Under the pieces are notes generated by a model. That model was given only the letters and a program-made list of their open reading frames with translations, made no database searches and was not told the origin of the DNA. A program made the translations under genes and the position numbers. A DNA stretch of 64,000 bases, taken from contig JACKEA010000002.1 of NCBI GenBank assembly GCA_020633235.1, positions 744,001 to 808,000 on the forward strand, given 5' to 3'. The stretch comes from Polyangiaceae bacterium. Lineage in GTDB: Bacteria; Myxococcota_A; Polyangia; Polyangiales; Polyangiaceae. This document shows positions 17,905-26,646 of this stretch, piece by piece (the first letter of the stretch is position 1; every line of letters begins with the position of its first letter).

Positions 17905-18369
17905 TCATGCGTCAGGATTGGCGGAGTCCCGGAGCGCCCACACCACGGCGCTGCCCACCGGGTAGGCGAGGAACAGTCCCGTCGCCAAGCGCAGCGGCGC
18001 CCACGCGGGCCGCATGTCCAAGAGCTCCGTCGCCACGTCCAGCAGCATGAACACCGCGCCCAGCCCCACCCACACGCGAAGCGGCCACACCGAGAGCCGC
18101 GGGCGCAAGATGGCCGCGCCCAGCCCCAGCCCCAAGTAGATGCCGAGACAGCGCGTGCACACCGGCAAGAGCTCGCCGAGGAAGTGCTGCGTGCGCGCCG
18201 GATCGCGATTGCACTGAAACGTGAACCACGCCTCGAAGGCGTGACTGACGGCGCCCAGCACCGGCAATCCGCCCACCAGCCGCGGCAAGAACGGCGAGAT
18301 GCCGAGCAGAATGAAGAAGCCCCGGGCCACGCGTGCGGCCCAGGTGGCGGCCCGCGGCGACAGCGTCAT
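17905..18369 (-). CDS. DUF2085 family integral membrane protein
   Basis: The 154-residue protein starts at ATG 18369, which overlaps the stop of the uracil-DNA glycosylase gene by 4 nt (ATGA). It has about four TM segments. The diagnostic stretch of the family is LPVCTRCLGIYLGLGLG, whose CxxC plus the nearby QCNRDPARTQHF suggest metal or thiol chemistry. The function of DUF2085 is unknown. It is the last gene of the trxB operon, so a redox-linked membrane role is conceivable but only inferred. Confidence 0.85.
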   Translation of the reverse strand: MTLSPRAATWAARVARGFFILLGISPFLPRLVGGLPVLGAVSHAFEAWFTFQCNRDPARTQHFLGELLPVCTRCLGIYLGLGLGAAILRPRLSVWPLRVWVGLGAVFMLLDVATELLDMRPAWAPLRLATGLFLAYPVGSAVVWALRDSANPDA

Positions 18370-19211
18370 TTTCCGGACGACGGGATCGGTCGCCCCATTT
18401 GCCGGAGCACCGCCTGCAAGTCGTTCCAGACCTCCCGCTTGGCGGAAGGTGTGCGGAGTAGGTACGCGGGGTGAAACGTGGGCATCACGGCAATGCCCTT
18501 GTACAGCTTCCAGCGACCCCGTAGCCGCGTGATGCCTTCCGAAGTGCCCAACAGGCCCTGCACCGCCGTGGCGCCCAGCGCCACGATCACGCTCGGGCGT
18601 AGCAGCTCGAGCTGCTCTTCCAGGTAACCGCGGCAAGCGTCCATTTCGTCGGGCTGCGGCTTGCGGTTCTTGGGCGGCCGACACTTCACGATGTTGGCGA
18701 CGTACACGTCATCGCGCTCGAAGCCCATCGCGCCGATCATGCGGTCGAGCAGCTGCCCCGCCGGCCCCACGAAGGGAATGCCCTGGGCGTCCTCGTCGGC
18801 TCCCGGCCCCTCCCCCACGAAGCACAGCCCGGAGCTGCCGTTGCCCCGAGCAAACACGGTTTGCGTCCGCGTCTCGTGGAGGCGGCACGCGCTGCAGCCC
18901 GCGACCGTTTGTGAGAGCACCGTGAGCCGCGCGCGCACCTCTTCCGCGCCCAACGCCGGGGCCTCCGCTGGCTCTCGCGGCTCCTCCCGCGCCACCGGCT
19001 CCGCGCGCGGCGCGGGCTGTCGTGCCGGCGGCGGCTCGACGCGCGGCGGCGGCTCTTCACGCCGGCCGGGCTCCGCGACCGGCAGCCCAAAGGCGCCGGT
19101 CGCAGCTTGCCACTCCACGTGCGCCCGAAGCGCCCGCGTCAGCTCGAGGAGCTCTTCGCGGTCCGACAAGACCTCAGTGCCCGCCGTGCTCGCCCAGCCA
19201 GCGCTCGGCAT
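18366..19211 (-). CDS. uracil-DNA glycosylase family 4 (Fe-S type)
   Basis: From ATG 19211 the protein is 281 residues and overlaps the trxB stop by 38 nt; a TTG at 19169 just after that stop is an alternative. A Pro/Arg/Glu-rich low-complexity linker (about 50-92) precedes the catalytic domain. Family-4 signatures are VAGCSACRLHETRT, FVGEGPGADEDAQGIPFVG and the C-terminal TFHPAYLLR. Four Cys residues consistent with the 4Fe-4S cluster lie in CSAC, VKCRPP and DACRG. It removes uracil from DNA. It sits between trxB and the DUF2085 gene in one operon. Confidence 0.92.
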   Translation of the reverse strand: MPSAGWASTAGTEVLSDREELLELTRALRAHVEWQAATGAFGLPVAEPGRREEPPPRVEPPPARQPAPRAEPVAREEPREPAEAPALGAEEVRARLTVLSQTVAGCSACRLHETRTQTVFARGNGSSGLCFVGEGPGADEDAQGIPFVGPAGQLLDRMIGAMGFERDDVYVANIVKCRPPKNRKPQPDEMDACRGYLEEQLELLRPSVIVALGATAVQGLLGTSEGITRLRGRWKLYKGIAVMPTFHPAYLLRTPSAKREVWNDLQAVLRQMGRPIPSSGK

Positions 19212-20142
19212 CGAGCGCCGCCATGCAGCCGGTGCCCGCCGCCGTGACGGCTTGGCGATAGACCCAATCCGCCACGTCCCCCGCAGCGAACACCCCCGGC
19301 ACGCTGGTGCGCGTGCTGCCCGGCTCCACCTTGAGGTAGCCGTTGGGGTGCGTCTCGAGCTGCCCCTTGAACAGCTCCGTCATGGGCGTGTGGCCGATGG
19401 CCACGAACAGGGCGCCCGCGTTCAGCGTGCGAATGTCCCCGGATTTCAGGTCTTTCACCCGCACACCGGTGACCCTGTCCTGGGATACGTCCAGCACTTC
19501 CTCCACCACGTGGCTCTTCAGCACCTTGATCTTCGGGTTCGCGAGCACACGCTCCTGCATCACCTGCGACGCGCGGAACTCGTCGCGCCGGTGGATCAGC
19601 GTCACGGAGCTGCACAGCCCGGCGAGGTAGTTCGACTCTTCCATCGCCGTGTCGCCGCCACCGACGACCACCACGTCCTGGTTGCGGAACAGCGCGCCAT
19701 CGCACACGGCGCAGGCGCTGACGCCTTTGTTCTTGAGCTTCTCTTCACTGGGCAGCCCCAGGTAGTTGGCTCGCGCGCCGGTGGAGATGATCACCGTCTT
19801 GGCCAGGTGCAGCTCGTTCTCGTCCTCGCCCACCCACACCTTGAAGGGACGCTCCGACAAATCCACCTTCTGCACGTCGGCGGTGATGAGCTCCGTGCCC
19901 TGGCGCTCCGCCTGCTCGCGGAACTTCGCCATCATGTCCTGACCCGTCACGCCGGTGGGGAAGCCCGGGTAGTTCTCGACGTCCGTCGTGAACATCAGCT
20001 GCCCGCCCGGGATCAACCCGCCGGCATTGAAGCCCTCCACGCACAAGGGCGCGAGGTTGGCCCGCGCGGCGTAGATGGCGGCCGTGAGCCCCGCAGGACC
20101 GGACCCGATGATGATGACGTTGTGGAGTTTCGGTTCGCTCAT
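19174..20142 (-). CDS. trxB: thioredoxin-disulfide reductase
   Basis: From ATG 20142 (MSEPKLHNVIIIG) the enzyme has 322 residues, the normal length. It has the FAD-binding GSGPAG (13-18), the redox-active SACAVCDG with Cys144 and Cys147, the NADPH motif VVGGGDTAMEE (159-169) and the C-terminal FAAGDVAD. It transfers electrons from NADPH to thioredoxin. A longer reading frame begins 63 nt upstream but lacks support. It is the first gene of an operon with the family-4 glycosylase and a DUF2085 protein. Confidence 0.95.
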   Translation of the reverse strand: MSEPKLHNVIIIGSGPAGLTAAIYAARANLAPLCVEGFNAGGLIPGGQLMFTTDVENYPGFPTGVTGQDMMAKFREQAERQGTELITADVQKVDLSERPFKVWVGEDENELHLAKTVIISTGARANYLGLPSEEKLKNKGVSACAVCDGALFRNQDVVVVGGGDTAMEESNYLAGLCSSVTLIHRRDEFRASQVMQERVLANPKIKVLKSHVVEEVLDVSQDRVTGVRVKDLKSGDIRTLNAGALFVAIGHTPMTELFKGQLETHPNGYLKVEPGSTRTSVPGVFAAGDVADWVYRQAVTAAGTGCMAALDAERWLGEHGGH

Positions 20143-20292
20143 GTCAGTCGACCTTCCCTGGTGCAGGGACTTAGAGCCGTCTAGGGCCGGCATGGGTTCT
20201 AGCAAAGCCCCCGGGCCGGCCCAAGCCTCGGCTTTTCAGCCGATTTTCCGGGTGTTTGTTGGGGCGCCGCGGAAACGAGCCAACATCAATCG

Positions 20293-21816
20293 TCAGAAGC
20301 GGGCGCGGGCCCCGAGGCTCACGATGTTCACGCTCTGAGTCACCTTGCCGCCGTTGATGCCGTAGGGCGAACGGTTCGGGACGGGCTGCGCGCTGACGTC
20401 CCCGCTGACCACCCGCAAGCGGCCGTTGCCGCCGTTGTCCACGTCGTCGAAGAACACGTGCATGTAGCTCGCTTCCACGTCCACGAAGGCGAGCCGCACT
20501 TGCACGCCCCCTGCGAGGCCGATGCGGCGCGACGCGAGGAACGCCACGTTCAGGTACTCCGGACGCTGCACGTCGGGCTCGTAGAACGCGCCCGCGCGCA
20601 CCGCGACCCGATTGGGCAACACCACGAAGTCGCCGCCCAGGCGCGCGCCGAGGGTGTCGCCCTTGACGTTGAAGTCCACGTCTGCGTCTTGCGGCACCTG
20701 GCCGCCGGTGCCCTGCACTTCGATCACCGGCCGCGCAGGAAAGCGAAGCTCCGCCGCGCGGTACGCGCTGTTGCGCGTGTAGGAGAGATCGAGCTCCACG
20801 TCGAAGACGTCGTCCGCAATAGGATCCCGCTCTTGGCCGAGCTGGATGTCGCCCCCCACGCGCGGCATGTGGAAGCGCGCGCCCAGGCGCACGTCGAGCG
20901 GATTCGGCAAGCGGAAGTGGGCCAGGTCCGCCTCGATGTCGTCGCTGTTGGTGACCGTGGGGTTCTTGAACAAGCCGCCGGTGGAGGACCAGTAGTTGGC
21001 GCGGGTGGTGAGCTGACCGTGCCCGTCAAAAGCCTCTTGGGCGGTGACGGTGAGGCCCACGTCCAGCATGTCGATCGGCGAGTACAGCGCGCCCACCACC
21101 ACCCCGGGGATGAACATGTCGCTGACGTCGATCTCCGCGCGCACGTCGCTGCCCCAGGGGTCGAGCCAGGTTCCATCCGTCTGCGGCGTGGGGCTCAGGG
21201 CCATGTTGGCGTTGGCCAGCTTGAGGTTCGCGAGGCCCCAGATGAACCCGGCGCCCACGCGCAAGCCGGGCGCCGCTTCGAAGCCGGCGGAGAGCGTGGT
21301 GTTCAGGTACACGCCGCCGGACTCGAGCAAGATGTAGCGTCCCGGCGAGGGCAGCTCCGTCTGCACGCCGAAGCGGTTCTTGCCGGTCACCGTGTCGGGG
21401 AACTTGATGCCGCCGTACAAGCTCGGCGGCGCCACCGAAAGACCGATGCCCAACGTATCCATCACGTGGAGCACGCCAGCGATGGCGGGCAGCGGCTCGA
21501 GCTTCTTGTCGTTACACACTTCCGGATACGGAACCCCGACGCCGCCGCTGTCGAGCTGGGAACCATCTCCCGCTCGCGTGAAGCAGACGGAGTTTGCGAC
21601 CACCGCCACGTCCGCGCTCGCCCCCGTGCGCTGACCGGCGAGGCCGGCGGGGTTGTCGAAGGTGGCCAGCGGCGTGGTAGCCCGCGCCACCCAGGCCCCG
21701 GCGCGTCCGATCTGCTGAGTGCCGAGGCCGCTGAAATCCCGCACGTCGGTCGCCCACGCGCTCTGGGTCACTGCGCAGGCAGCGACGAGGCCTGTGGCAA
21801 ATCCGAGAGTTCTCAT
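20293..21816 (-). CDS. outer-membrane FadL/OmpP1/TodX-type transport protein
   Basis: The 507-residue precursor starts at ATG 21816, overlapping the stop of the upstream gene by 4 nt. A signal peptide (MRTLGFATGLVAACAV...AWA) is followed by the N-terminal hatch region GTQQIGRAGAWVARATTPLATFDNPAGL, which closely matches the FadL signature containing the conserved NPA. The remainder alternates as a beta barrel and ends SLGARARF with a C-terminal Phe. FadL channels admit hydrophobic compounds such as long-chain fatty acids. It is the last gene of an operon whose other members are a sensor-like protein and a cupredoxin-like protein; the substrate is unknown. Confidence 0.88.
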   Translation of the reverse strand: MRTLGFATGLVAACAVTQSAWATDVRDFSGLGTQQIGRAGAWVARATTPLATFDNPAGLAGQRTGASADVAVVANSVCFTRAGDGSQLDSGGVGVPYPEVCNDKKLEPLPAIAGVLHVMDTLGIGLSVAPPSLYGGIKFPDTVTGKNRFGVQTELPSPGRYILLESGGVYLNTTLSAGFEAAPGLRVGAGFIWGLANLKLANANMALSPTPQTDGTWLDPWGSDVRAEIDVSDMFIPGVVVGALYSPIDMLDVGLTVTAQEAFDGHGQLTTRANYWSSTGGLFKNPTVTNSDDIEADLAHFRLPNPLDVRLGARFHMPRVGGDIQLGQERDPIADDVFDVELDLSYTRNSAYRAAELRFPARPVIEVQGTGGQVPQDADVDFNVKGDTLGARLGGDFVVLPNRVAVRAGAFYEPDVQRPEYLNVAFLASRRIGLAGGVQVRLAFVDVEASYMHVFFDDVDNGGNGRLRVVSGDVSAQPVPNRSPYGINGGKVTQSVNIVSLGARARF

Positions 21817-23459
21817 TCCTTGATTGGGCTGGCCTTGAGGGCGGCCTTCCCATCCTTCACGTACACGGAGAACTTCACCTTCGCCGCGCCGTGGCGTTTG
21901 ACCAGGGCGTCGCGGTTCTTCTTCAGTGTCTGCTCGAACTTCTCGTAGGTGAAGCCGTCGATGCTCTCGCCGCACTGACTCTTGGTGGCGACGAACTCGT
22001 CGTACACGGCACGCCACTCCGCAGCCCCGTCCGCCTCGGCGTCGTTGCCGCTGGCCTGAGGCGGCCGGCGTGGGGGCGGTCGGCGTGGCGGCGGCCCCGC
22101 AACGTGACCGAGCTCCGACGGCATGGTGGTCTCCAGCTGGGGCGGCACCGCCTGGGGTTTGGGCGCCGGCGGCTTCGGCTTCACCGCGGGATGGTCCGCG
22201 GGGCTCGGCGGCGCCGCGGGTGTCTCCGGATCCACCGAGTCCCCCGGGAAGCTGAAGGCGCTCATCTGCGGCTCCGCCGGCAAGTCGCCCAGCACTTGCT
22301 GGAGGTCCGCGGCTCGGCGAGGCACGCCGCCCTTGGCCGCCACTTGATCGATGCCGTCGTTCAAGTCGGACGCGATCTTGCGATACGCGCCGCGGAACTT
22401 GCTGGGCGCGAGCTGATCCGTCTCGCCCTTGGCCAGCCGTTGAGCCTCACGCCGGAAGATCCACAGCGGGCGGCTGTGCTCGAACAGGGTGAACAGGATG
22501 CCGAGGATCATCGCCAGGGCCGCCAGCGCCACCACCAGCGCGATGTTCGCTTGGGCCTTGTCCTTGTCGTCGGCCTTCTTGAAGAAGCCCACGGGACTGC
22601 TCACGTGGGTCGGCGCCCGGCCCACGGCGAAGCCGGCCCCGAGCTCCCAGGCCTCGCCCGGCATGCGCGTGTACTGCACCCCGAGGCCCCCGCCCAGGGT
22701 GCGCACGTTGCTGCGGCCCTTCTCCTGGTACTCCTTGTCGGAGTCGAGCTCCGGCAAGTCGCTGACGATCTGGTCCAGCTGGCTCTTGTCGAAGCCCTCC
22801 GGAGCCCCAGAGGCGACCCGCTGGCCCTTGGTGTAGAAGGCCACCGCCGCGCTGGTCCGCTTGGAGAGCTCCCGCGCGAAGCGGTCGTCGATGATGCGCG
22901 CGCCCACGATGGCGCCGGCCGGCAGCTGTCCGAGATCGAACTCCACTGGTCGCGTCACCACGCGGTACAGGCGATCGAGCACCAACGTATCGTCGCGGAT
23001 GTAGCCGTGCAGGGCGTCCGCCACCACCGGGTAGCCGCCCAGCTCGAAGTCGTCGAGGCCGCTCGCCTGCTCGTAGCCCAGGTAGGCGACCACGCGCCCG
23101 TGCTGGTCCACGGCGAAGACAGCGTCGAACTTGGAGTCGTCGGCGATCTTGTCGTGCACCGCGCGGAGCGCTGCGCCGACCTTCTCCCGCGCTTCGTCGG
23201 GAACCTTCGACTCGCTCTCGCTGCTCTTCGCCAGGTACTTGGCGATGTCGCCGTTGACCGCGAACTTGATGAGCTGCGCGGAGCGCTGCCGGGCGTCGTC
23301 CTTGAGATACCAGGAGACGACCTGGCCGTCCGCAGTGAGGGCTTCGCCCATGGCGCGAGCGCCGGCCCGGTTGTACATGCTCGTGGCCAGGAACAGCACG
23401 AACACCGCCGCCCCGAGGAGCAGCCCGAGAACCACGTACCAAAAGCGGGAGAGCAGCAT
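21813..23459 (-). CDS. two-TM sensor-like protein with Pro-rich cytoplasmic tail
   Basis: The 548-residue protein has TM1 (about 6-27), an extracytoplasmic domain of about 265 residues with a Cache-like pattern (FDAVFAVDQHGRVVAYLGYE, then VGARIIDDRFARELSKRT) and TM2 (about 302-323). A HAMP-like stretch with EAQRLAKGETDQL follows. There is then a long Pro/Ala linker with two PPPRRPPP repeats and a conserved-looking C-terminal domain of about 80 residues (DEFVATKSQCGESIDGFTYEKF). No kinase, methyl-accepting or cyclase domain is present. The layout recalls a Myxococcus family named after MXAN_5187; that is memory, not a search. It is tightly spaced in an operon (ATG directly after an upstream TAG). 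Confidence 0.65.
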   Translation of the reverse strand: MLLSRFWYVVLGLLLGAAVFVLFLATSMYNRAGARAMGEALTADGQVVSWYLKDDARQRSAQLIKFAVNGDIAKYLAKSSESESKVPDEAREKVGAALRAVHDKIADDSKFDAVFAVDQHGRVVAYLGYEQASGLDDFELGGYPVVADALHGYIRDDTLVLDRLYRVVTRPVEFDLGQLPAGAIVGARIIDDRFARELSKRTSAAVAFYTKGQRVASGAPEGFDKSQLDQIVSDLPELDSDKEYQEKGRSNVRTLGGGLGVQYTRMPGEAWELGAGFAVGRAPTHVSSPVGFFKKADDKDKAQANIALVVALAALAMILGILFTLFEHSRPLWIFRREAQRLAKGETDQLAPSKFRGAYRKIASDLNDGIDQVAAKGGVPRRAADLQQVLGDLPAEPQMSAFSFPGDSVDPETPAAPPSPADHPAVKPKPPAPKPQAVPPQLETTMPSELGHVAGPPPRRPPPRRPPQASGNDAEADGAAEWRAVYDEFVATKSQCGESIDGFTYEKFEQTLKKNRDALVKRHGAAKVKFSVYVKDGKAALKASPIKE

Positions 23460-24254
23460 CTATTCGCTCTTCTTCTCGTCGTCGTCGTCCTTGCCCTTCT
23501 TCTTGTCCGGCGCGACCTTGATCGGGTCGCGGGACATGTCCACGTCGCGACCCTTGAGCTCGACGGGCTTCGCGGGCCCCGCGGGCTTGCCGGAGAAGTA
23601 GGCTTGGAGCGTGAAAGGACCGTCGCTGTCGACGGTGAGCAGGAAGTCACCCTTGAGGGACGGGTAGGCGATGGCCGCGACCTTGGGCTCGGCGATCACC
23701 CAGAAGCGCAGGCTGGGCGCCAGCTCGTCGCGGATCTCGTAGGAACCAGCCGCCGGAACCGTCCAGTCCCGAGCGCCCCCCTTGATGGTGTCGTTGGGCT
23801 GGAACGTCTTGATTCCCACGCCGTAGAGGCGGTGCTTGAAAGGATCCGTGTTCTTGAACTGCAGCTGCGTGCCGGGCGGCACCACGATGGTGACCGGTGT
23901 GGTTCGGCCGCCGCCGACCCGGATCAAGATCGGTGTTTTCGGGGGCTTCTGCGCTTCCGTGGACAGCAGCGCCACGCACAGCTCCTTGGGGATGTGCGGG
24001 AACAAGCGTCGGAAGTCCGTACGCACCGTGGGGGACGGTTCCCGGAACGAGTAGCCATGCTTCTTGGGGTCCCGGGCTTCGGACCACACGGGGTTCAACA
24101 GGTTCTGCCAGTTCGCGACCCGACCCTTCACCTTGGCGGCCGACGCGTCACCCGCGCCCGACACCGCCGCCGCAAAAAGCCCCAGCCCGAGCGCCCACGA
24201 CGACAACCGAAAGGTGTGCAGCATCTCGTCGTCCGACGGTAGTCGAGAGCGCAT
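23460..24254 (-). CDS. secreted cupredoxin-like domain protein
   Basis: The protein is 264 residues from ATG 24254, or 254 from ATG 24224 (MLHTFRLSSW), which gives a cleaner signal peptide. The middle has a plastocyanin/carboxypeptidase-like beta sandwich: VTIVVPPGTQLQFKNTDPFKHRLYGV, then AAGSYEIRDELAPSLRFWVI. One His (FKHRL) is positioned like a copper ligand, but the usual Cys/His/Met ligand loop is absent, so copper binding is doubtful. The C-terminus is a Lys/Asp-rich tail. It is the first gene of the operon leading to the FadL-type channel. The candidate RNA gene lies just upstream. Confidence 0.6.
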   Translation of the reverse strand: MRSRLPSDDEMLHTFRLSSWALGLGLFAAAVSGAGDASAAKVKGRVANWQNLLNPVWSEARDPKKHGYSFREPSPTVRTDFRRLFPHIPKELCVALLSTEAQKPPKTPILIRVGGGRTTPVTIVVPPGTQLQFKNTDPFKHRLYGVGIKTFQPNDTIKGGARDWTVPAAGSYEIRDELAPSLRFWVIAEPKVAAIAYPSLKGDFLLTVDSDGPFTLQAYFSGKPAGPAKPVELKGRDVDMSRDPIKVAPDKKKGKDDDDEKKSE

Positions 24255-24308
24255 GGAAGCGGAAGGCCAAGGAACGCTTCAGTCTCGCGGGAAAAGTCCA
24301 CACGCTCG

Positions 24309-24350
24309 AACAAAAGGCGAACGGGCCGACGTTTTCGCGTCGGCCCGTTC
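24309..24350 (-). terminator. intrinsic terminator of the candidate RNA
   Basis: A perfect 13-bp stem, GAACGGGCCGACG with CGTCGGCCCGTTC (arms 24319-24331 and 24338-24350), encloses a 6-nt loop. On the minus strand it is followed by GCCTTTTGTT, giving a T-rich tail only in that direction. Confidence 0.8.
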
Positions 24351-24554
24351 ATGGGTTCCTTACCGCCTGAGCCGTAGGGACTGTGTGCGTAGTTCGAACC
24401 CCTAGCGCTAGCTAGGTGGGCACCTTCTTCATGACCTCCGGCTTCCCGGTGAAGCGATCCGGGCCTAGCTCTCAGTCGTGCTTCCGATGTCCTGGTTCGA
24501 TGGCTTGTTCGGGATTCGTTACTGCGCTCCTCTCGCGCTCTGCAGAGGGAACCG
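24309..24554 (-). ncRNA. candidate structured small RNA (6S-like rod), or leader RNA of the downstream operon
   Basis: A consensus promoter upstream and a strong terminator downstream delimit about 245 nt with no convincing ORF. Nested complementary pieces define a long rod: GGTTCC (24548-24553) with GGAACC (24354-24359), TCGAACC (24494-24500) with GGTTCGA (24394-24400), AGCTAGG (24464-24470) with CCTAGCT (24410-24416), and CTTCA (24450-24454) with TGAAG (24427-24431). Unpaired stretches between them form large internal bubbles. Roughly 200 nt closed by its ends with a central bubble is the 6S RNA plan, but I cannot confirm that family. The terminator is 55-85 nt before the cupredoxin start, so transcriptional attenuation is the main alternative. 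Confidence 0.6.
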
Positions 24555-24560
24555 ACACAA

Positions 24561-24589
24561 AGAGTATTTCTCGGTCCCCGTGTCGTCAA
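24561..24589 (-). promoter_or_regulatory. strong housekeeping-type promoter for the candidate RNA
   Basis: On the minus strand, TTGACG (24584-24589) and TACTCT (24561-24566) are separated by exactly 17 bp. Both hexamers and the spacing are identical to those of the lexA promoter in this window. The predicted start is near 24554, at the GGTTCC that closes the RNA structure. The rest of the 24255-24852 gap holds nothing else I can identify. Confidence 0.65.
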
Positions 24590-24852
24590 CGGGTCGACGT
24601 GCGATCGATGACGATCGCCACGGCGACAATCCATGATTCACGGCTTGACAATTCCGTCGTTCGTCCTCCGCCGTTTTCATTTGAGTGTCGGTGCGGCGCG
24701 AGACCCTGAGGGATCCCTGAACCGGGAGAACCGTCGCGACGCCGACCCCCGCTTGCCCCAGTGATCCCTCTCGGCACGGGGCGCGCGGCCCCCAGCTGAC
24801 CCCAAATTGCTCAAAATTGGTCCGAATCTCGCGTTTTTGCCATTGGTCGAGC

Positions 24853-26607
24853 ATGACTTGGGCCGCGACCTCGAACCCCGAGACGCACCTGGTGCGTCGC
24901 CACTCCCGTTTCGTCAGTGAGGTGCTGCGCACCGAGCTCACTCATGGCGCCGCCAGCGAAGGTCTGCTGGTGGTGGACATCGACGCGCCGACCCCCGCGG
25001 CCCGCGGTCGCCTCGCGCTCGTGATGGAGAGCGCGATCGAAGACGCCCTCGAGCGGCGGGGTGCATCGCCCCCAGGCGTGGGCGCTTCCAGCGACTTGGA
25101 TGCGTCCCTTTCGGACCAGCTCTATCGCGCCCGCCAAGTCGGCAAGAGCGGGCTGTGCCTGTCCCTCGGAACCTTGGCGGGCGTCGCCAATCTCGCCGGC
25201 GCCCTCGACGCCGAGGACAGCGCCGTGCTCCGTTGGTGGCTGGCGGCGACGGAGGAACGCCCCGTGCGCCTGCTGCTGAGCGACGACGACCGGCACCTGG
25301 CCGTGTACGACGAGCCCACGGCCCTGAGCCACATCGTGGGCGAGCTGGACGAGCCCGACGCCCCAGCCGAGAGCGGTGAGAAGAAGGTGGTGTTGGCCGC
25401 GCCGGAGGTGGCCCAGAGCAGCGCCACGATGGAGCTGTCGGAAGCGCCGCCGGCGGTGGAAGCGATCTATCGCGACGTGCGCGGCGACGATGCCGAAGAA
25501 GAGGCCGTGAGCAGCGACGCCGACGCGTTGGCGCAGGCCATGGCGGCGCTCTTCGACGAGCACGTGGACTCCAGCGACGAGCGCGAGCTGTCCGACGAGG
25601 ACGACGCCCTCGTGAGCGATGCCCTCGGCAGCCGCGCCCCACAGCAGGCCGAGCCCGAGGCTTCGGAGCCGGCCCCCGAGGCCGACGCCGACCCGGTGGT
25701 GGAAGCCGCCGAACCGGAGCCGCCCACGGTGGTGCCGGAGCCGTCCCTGGCCGACACCGAAGCCGCCCCGGAGCCTGAGGTGGACTGGCGCACCTGGATG
25801 ATGGAGCTGTCCGCCGCCCGCGGTCCCAAGCCCTTGGCCGTGGTCGAGCGCATGTTCGTCTCCGCCTACGTTCCCCTCGCGGACGCCGTGGCTCGCGGCC
25901 TCGCCGACGACGACGCCCGCGAGGTGCTCGAGACCTGGTCCCAGAGCTTCGCCAAGAGCTACAGCGAAGCCTTCGACGCGCTGAGGGTGCGGGGCAAGCG
26001 CCCCACCATGGTGCTCGACGTCCCGGACATCGCGCTGCGCATGGGTCGCTTGCATGGAGCGCGCTCCATCCAGCTGGTGCTCGTGGACGGCATGCGCTTC
26101 GACCTCGGCTTGCGTGTGAATGACCGCATCAAGATGCTGGTCGGCGGCCACGCCGCCCTCACCGAGCGGCTCTTGCTGTGGTCCGCCCTGCCCTCCACCA
26201 CCGAGGTGCAGGTGGAGCTCATCGGCAAGGGACCCGCGGGTCTCAAGGAGATCGGCACCCACCCCGACAGCGAGATCCCCGTCGCCCGCGGTCGCGCTGC
26301 GGCGACGCTGCGCCGCATCCGCACCGGACAGCGCGAGCTGCTCAAGCTCGACATCGTCGAGTCCGCCCTGAGCGTGCCCGGCGCGCCCATCAGCGAGCGC
26401 CTCGATGCCCTCGCCGACGAAGCGGCGGAAGCCATCGCCAATCACCTGATGCACTTGCCGCCGCGCACCCTGGTGCTGGTGTTCGGCGACCACGGCTTCA
26501 CCGTGGACGCCATGGGCAACGGCACCAGCGCCGGCGACCACGGCGGCGCCAGCCCCGACGAGGTGCTGGTCCCGGCCTTTTCCTGGCTGGTCGGCGCCGT
26601 CCACTGA
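24853..26607 (+). CDS. stand-alone PglZ-like (alkaline phosphatase superfamily) protein
   Basis: From ATG 24853 the product has 584 residues; a TTG 36 nt upstream is possible. The N-terminal part (to about 180) is an unrecognised domain. A long acidic Ala/Glu/Pro linker (about 185-305) follows. The C-terminal domain has LVLVDGMRFDLGLRV and LVLVFGDHGFTVDAMG followed by GDHGGASPDEVLVP. The Asp/Gly-Met-Arg-Asp and DHG pairs match the metal-site motifs of PglZ domains. PglZ occurs in BREX phage defence and in PorX-type regulators, but none of the BREX partners is nearby, so the role is open. No signal or TM segment is visible. Confidence 0.7.
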   Translation: MTWAATSNPETHLVRRHSRFVSEVLRTELTHGAASEGLLVVDIDAPTPAARGRLALVMESAIEDALERRGASPPGVGASSDLDASLSDQLYRARQVGKSGLCLSLGTLAGVANLAGALDAEDSAVLRWWLAATEERPVRLLLSDDDRHLAVYDEPTALSHIVGELDEPDAPAESGEKKVVLAAPEVAQSSATMELSEAPPAVEAIYRDVRGDDAEEEAVSSDADALAQAMAALFDEHVDSSDERELSDEDDALVSDALGSRAPQQAEPEASEPAPEADADPVVEAAEPEPPTVVPEPSLADTEAAPEPEVDWRTWMMELSAARGPKPLAVVERMFVSAYVPLADAVARGLADDDAREVLETWSQSFAKSYSEAFDALRVRGKRPTMVLDVPDIALRMGRLHGARSIQLVLVDGMRFDLGLRVNDRIKMLVGGHAALTERLLLWSALPSTTEVQVELIGKGPAGLKEIGTHPDSEIPVARGRAAATLRRIRTGQRELLKLDIVESALSVPGAPISERLDALADEAAEAIANHLMHLPPRTLVLVFGDHGFTVDAMGNGTSAGDHGGASPDEVLVPAFSWLVGAVH

Positions 26608-26646
26608 AGCGCGACGGGGCTCGCGCCGGACCAACACAAGGAAGCG

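Noticed and set aside
21891..24242. Plus-strand open frame of about 780 codons
   Set aside because: Antisense to the cupredoxin-like and sensor-like genes; composition is that of a reverse-strand shadow.
24384..24405. tRNA-like TTCGAAC loop
   Set aside because: No acceptor, D or anticodon stems can be drawn around it; it fits better as one arm of the long RNA helix.
24853..26607. BREX phage-defence locus
   Set aside because: Only a PglZ-like domain is present; brxA, brxB, brxC, pglX and brxL are absent from the flanks.
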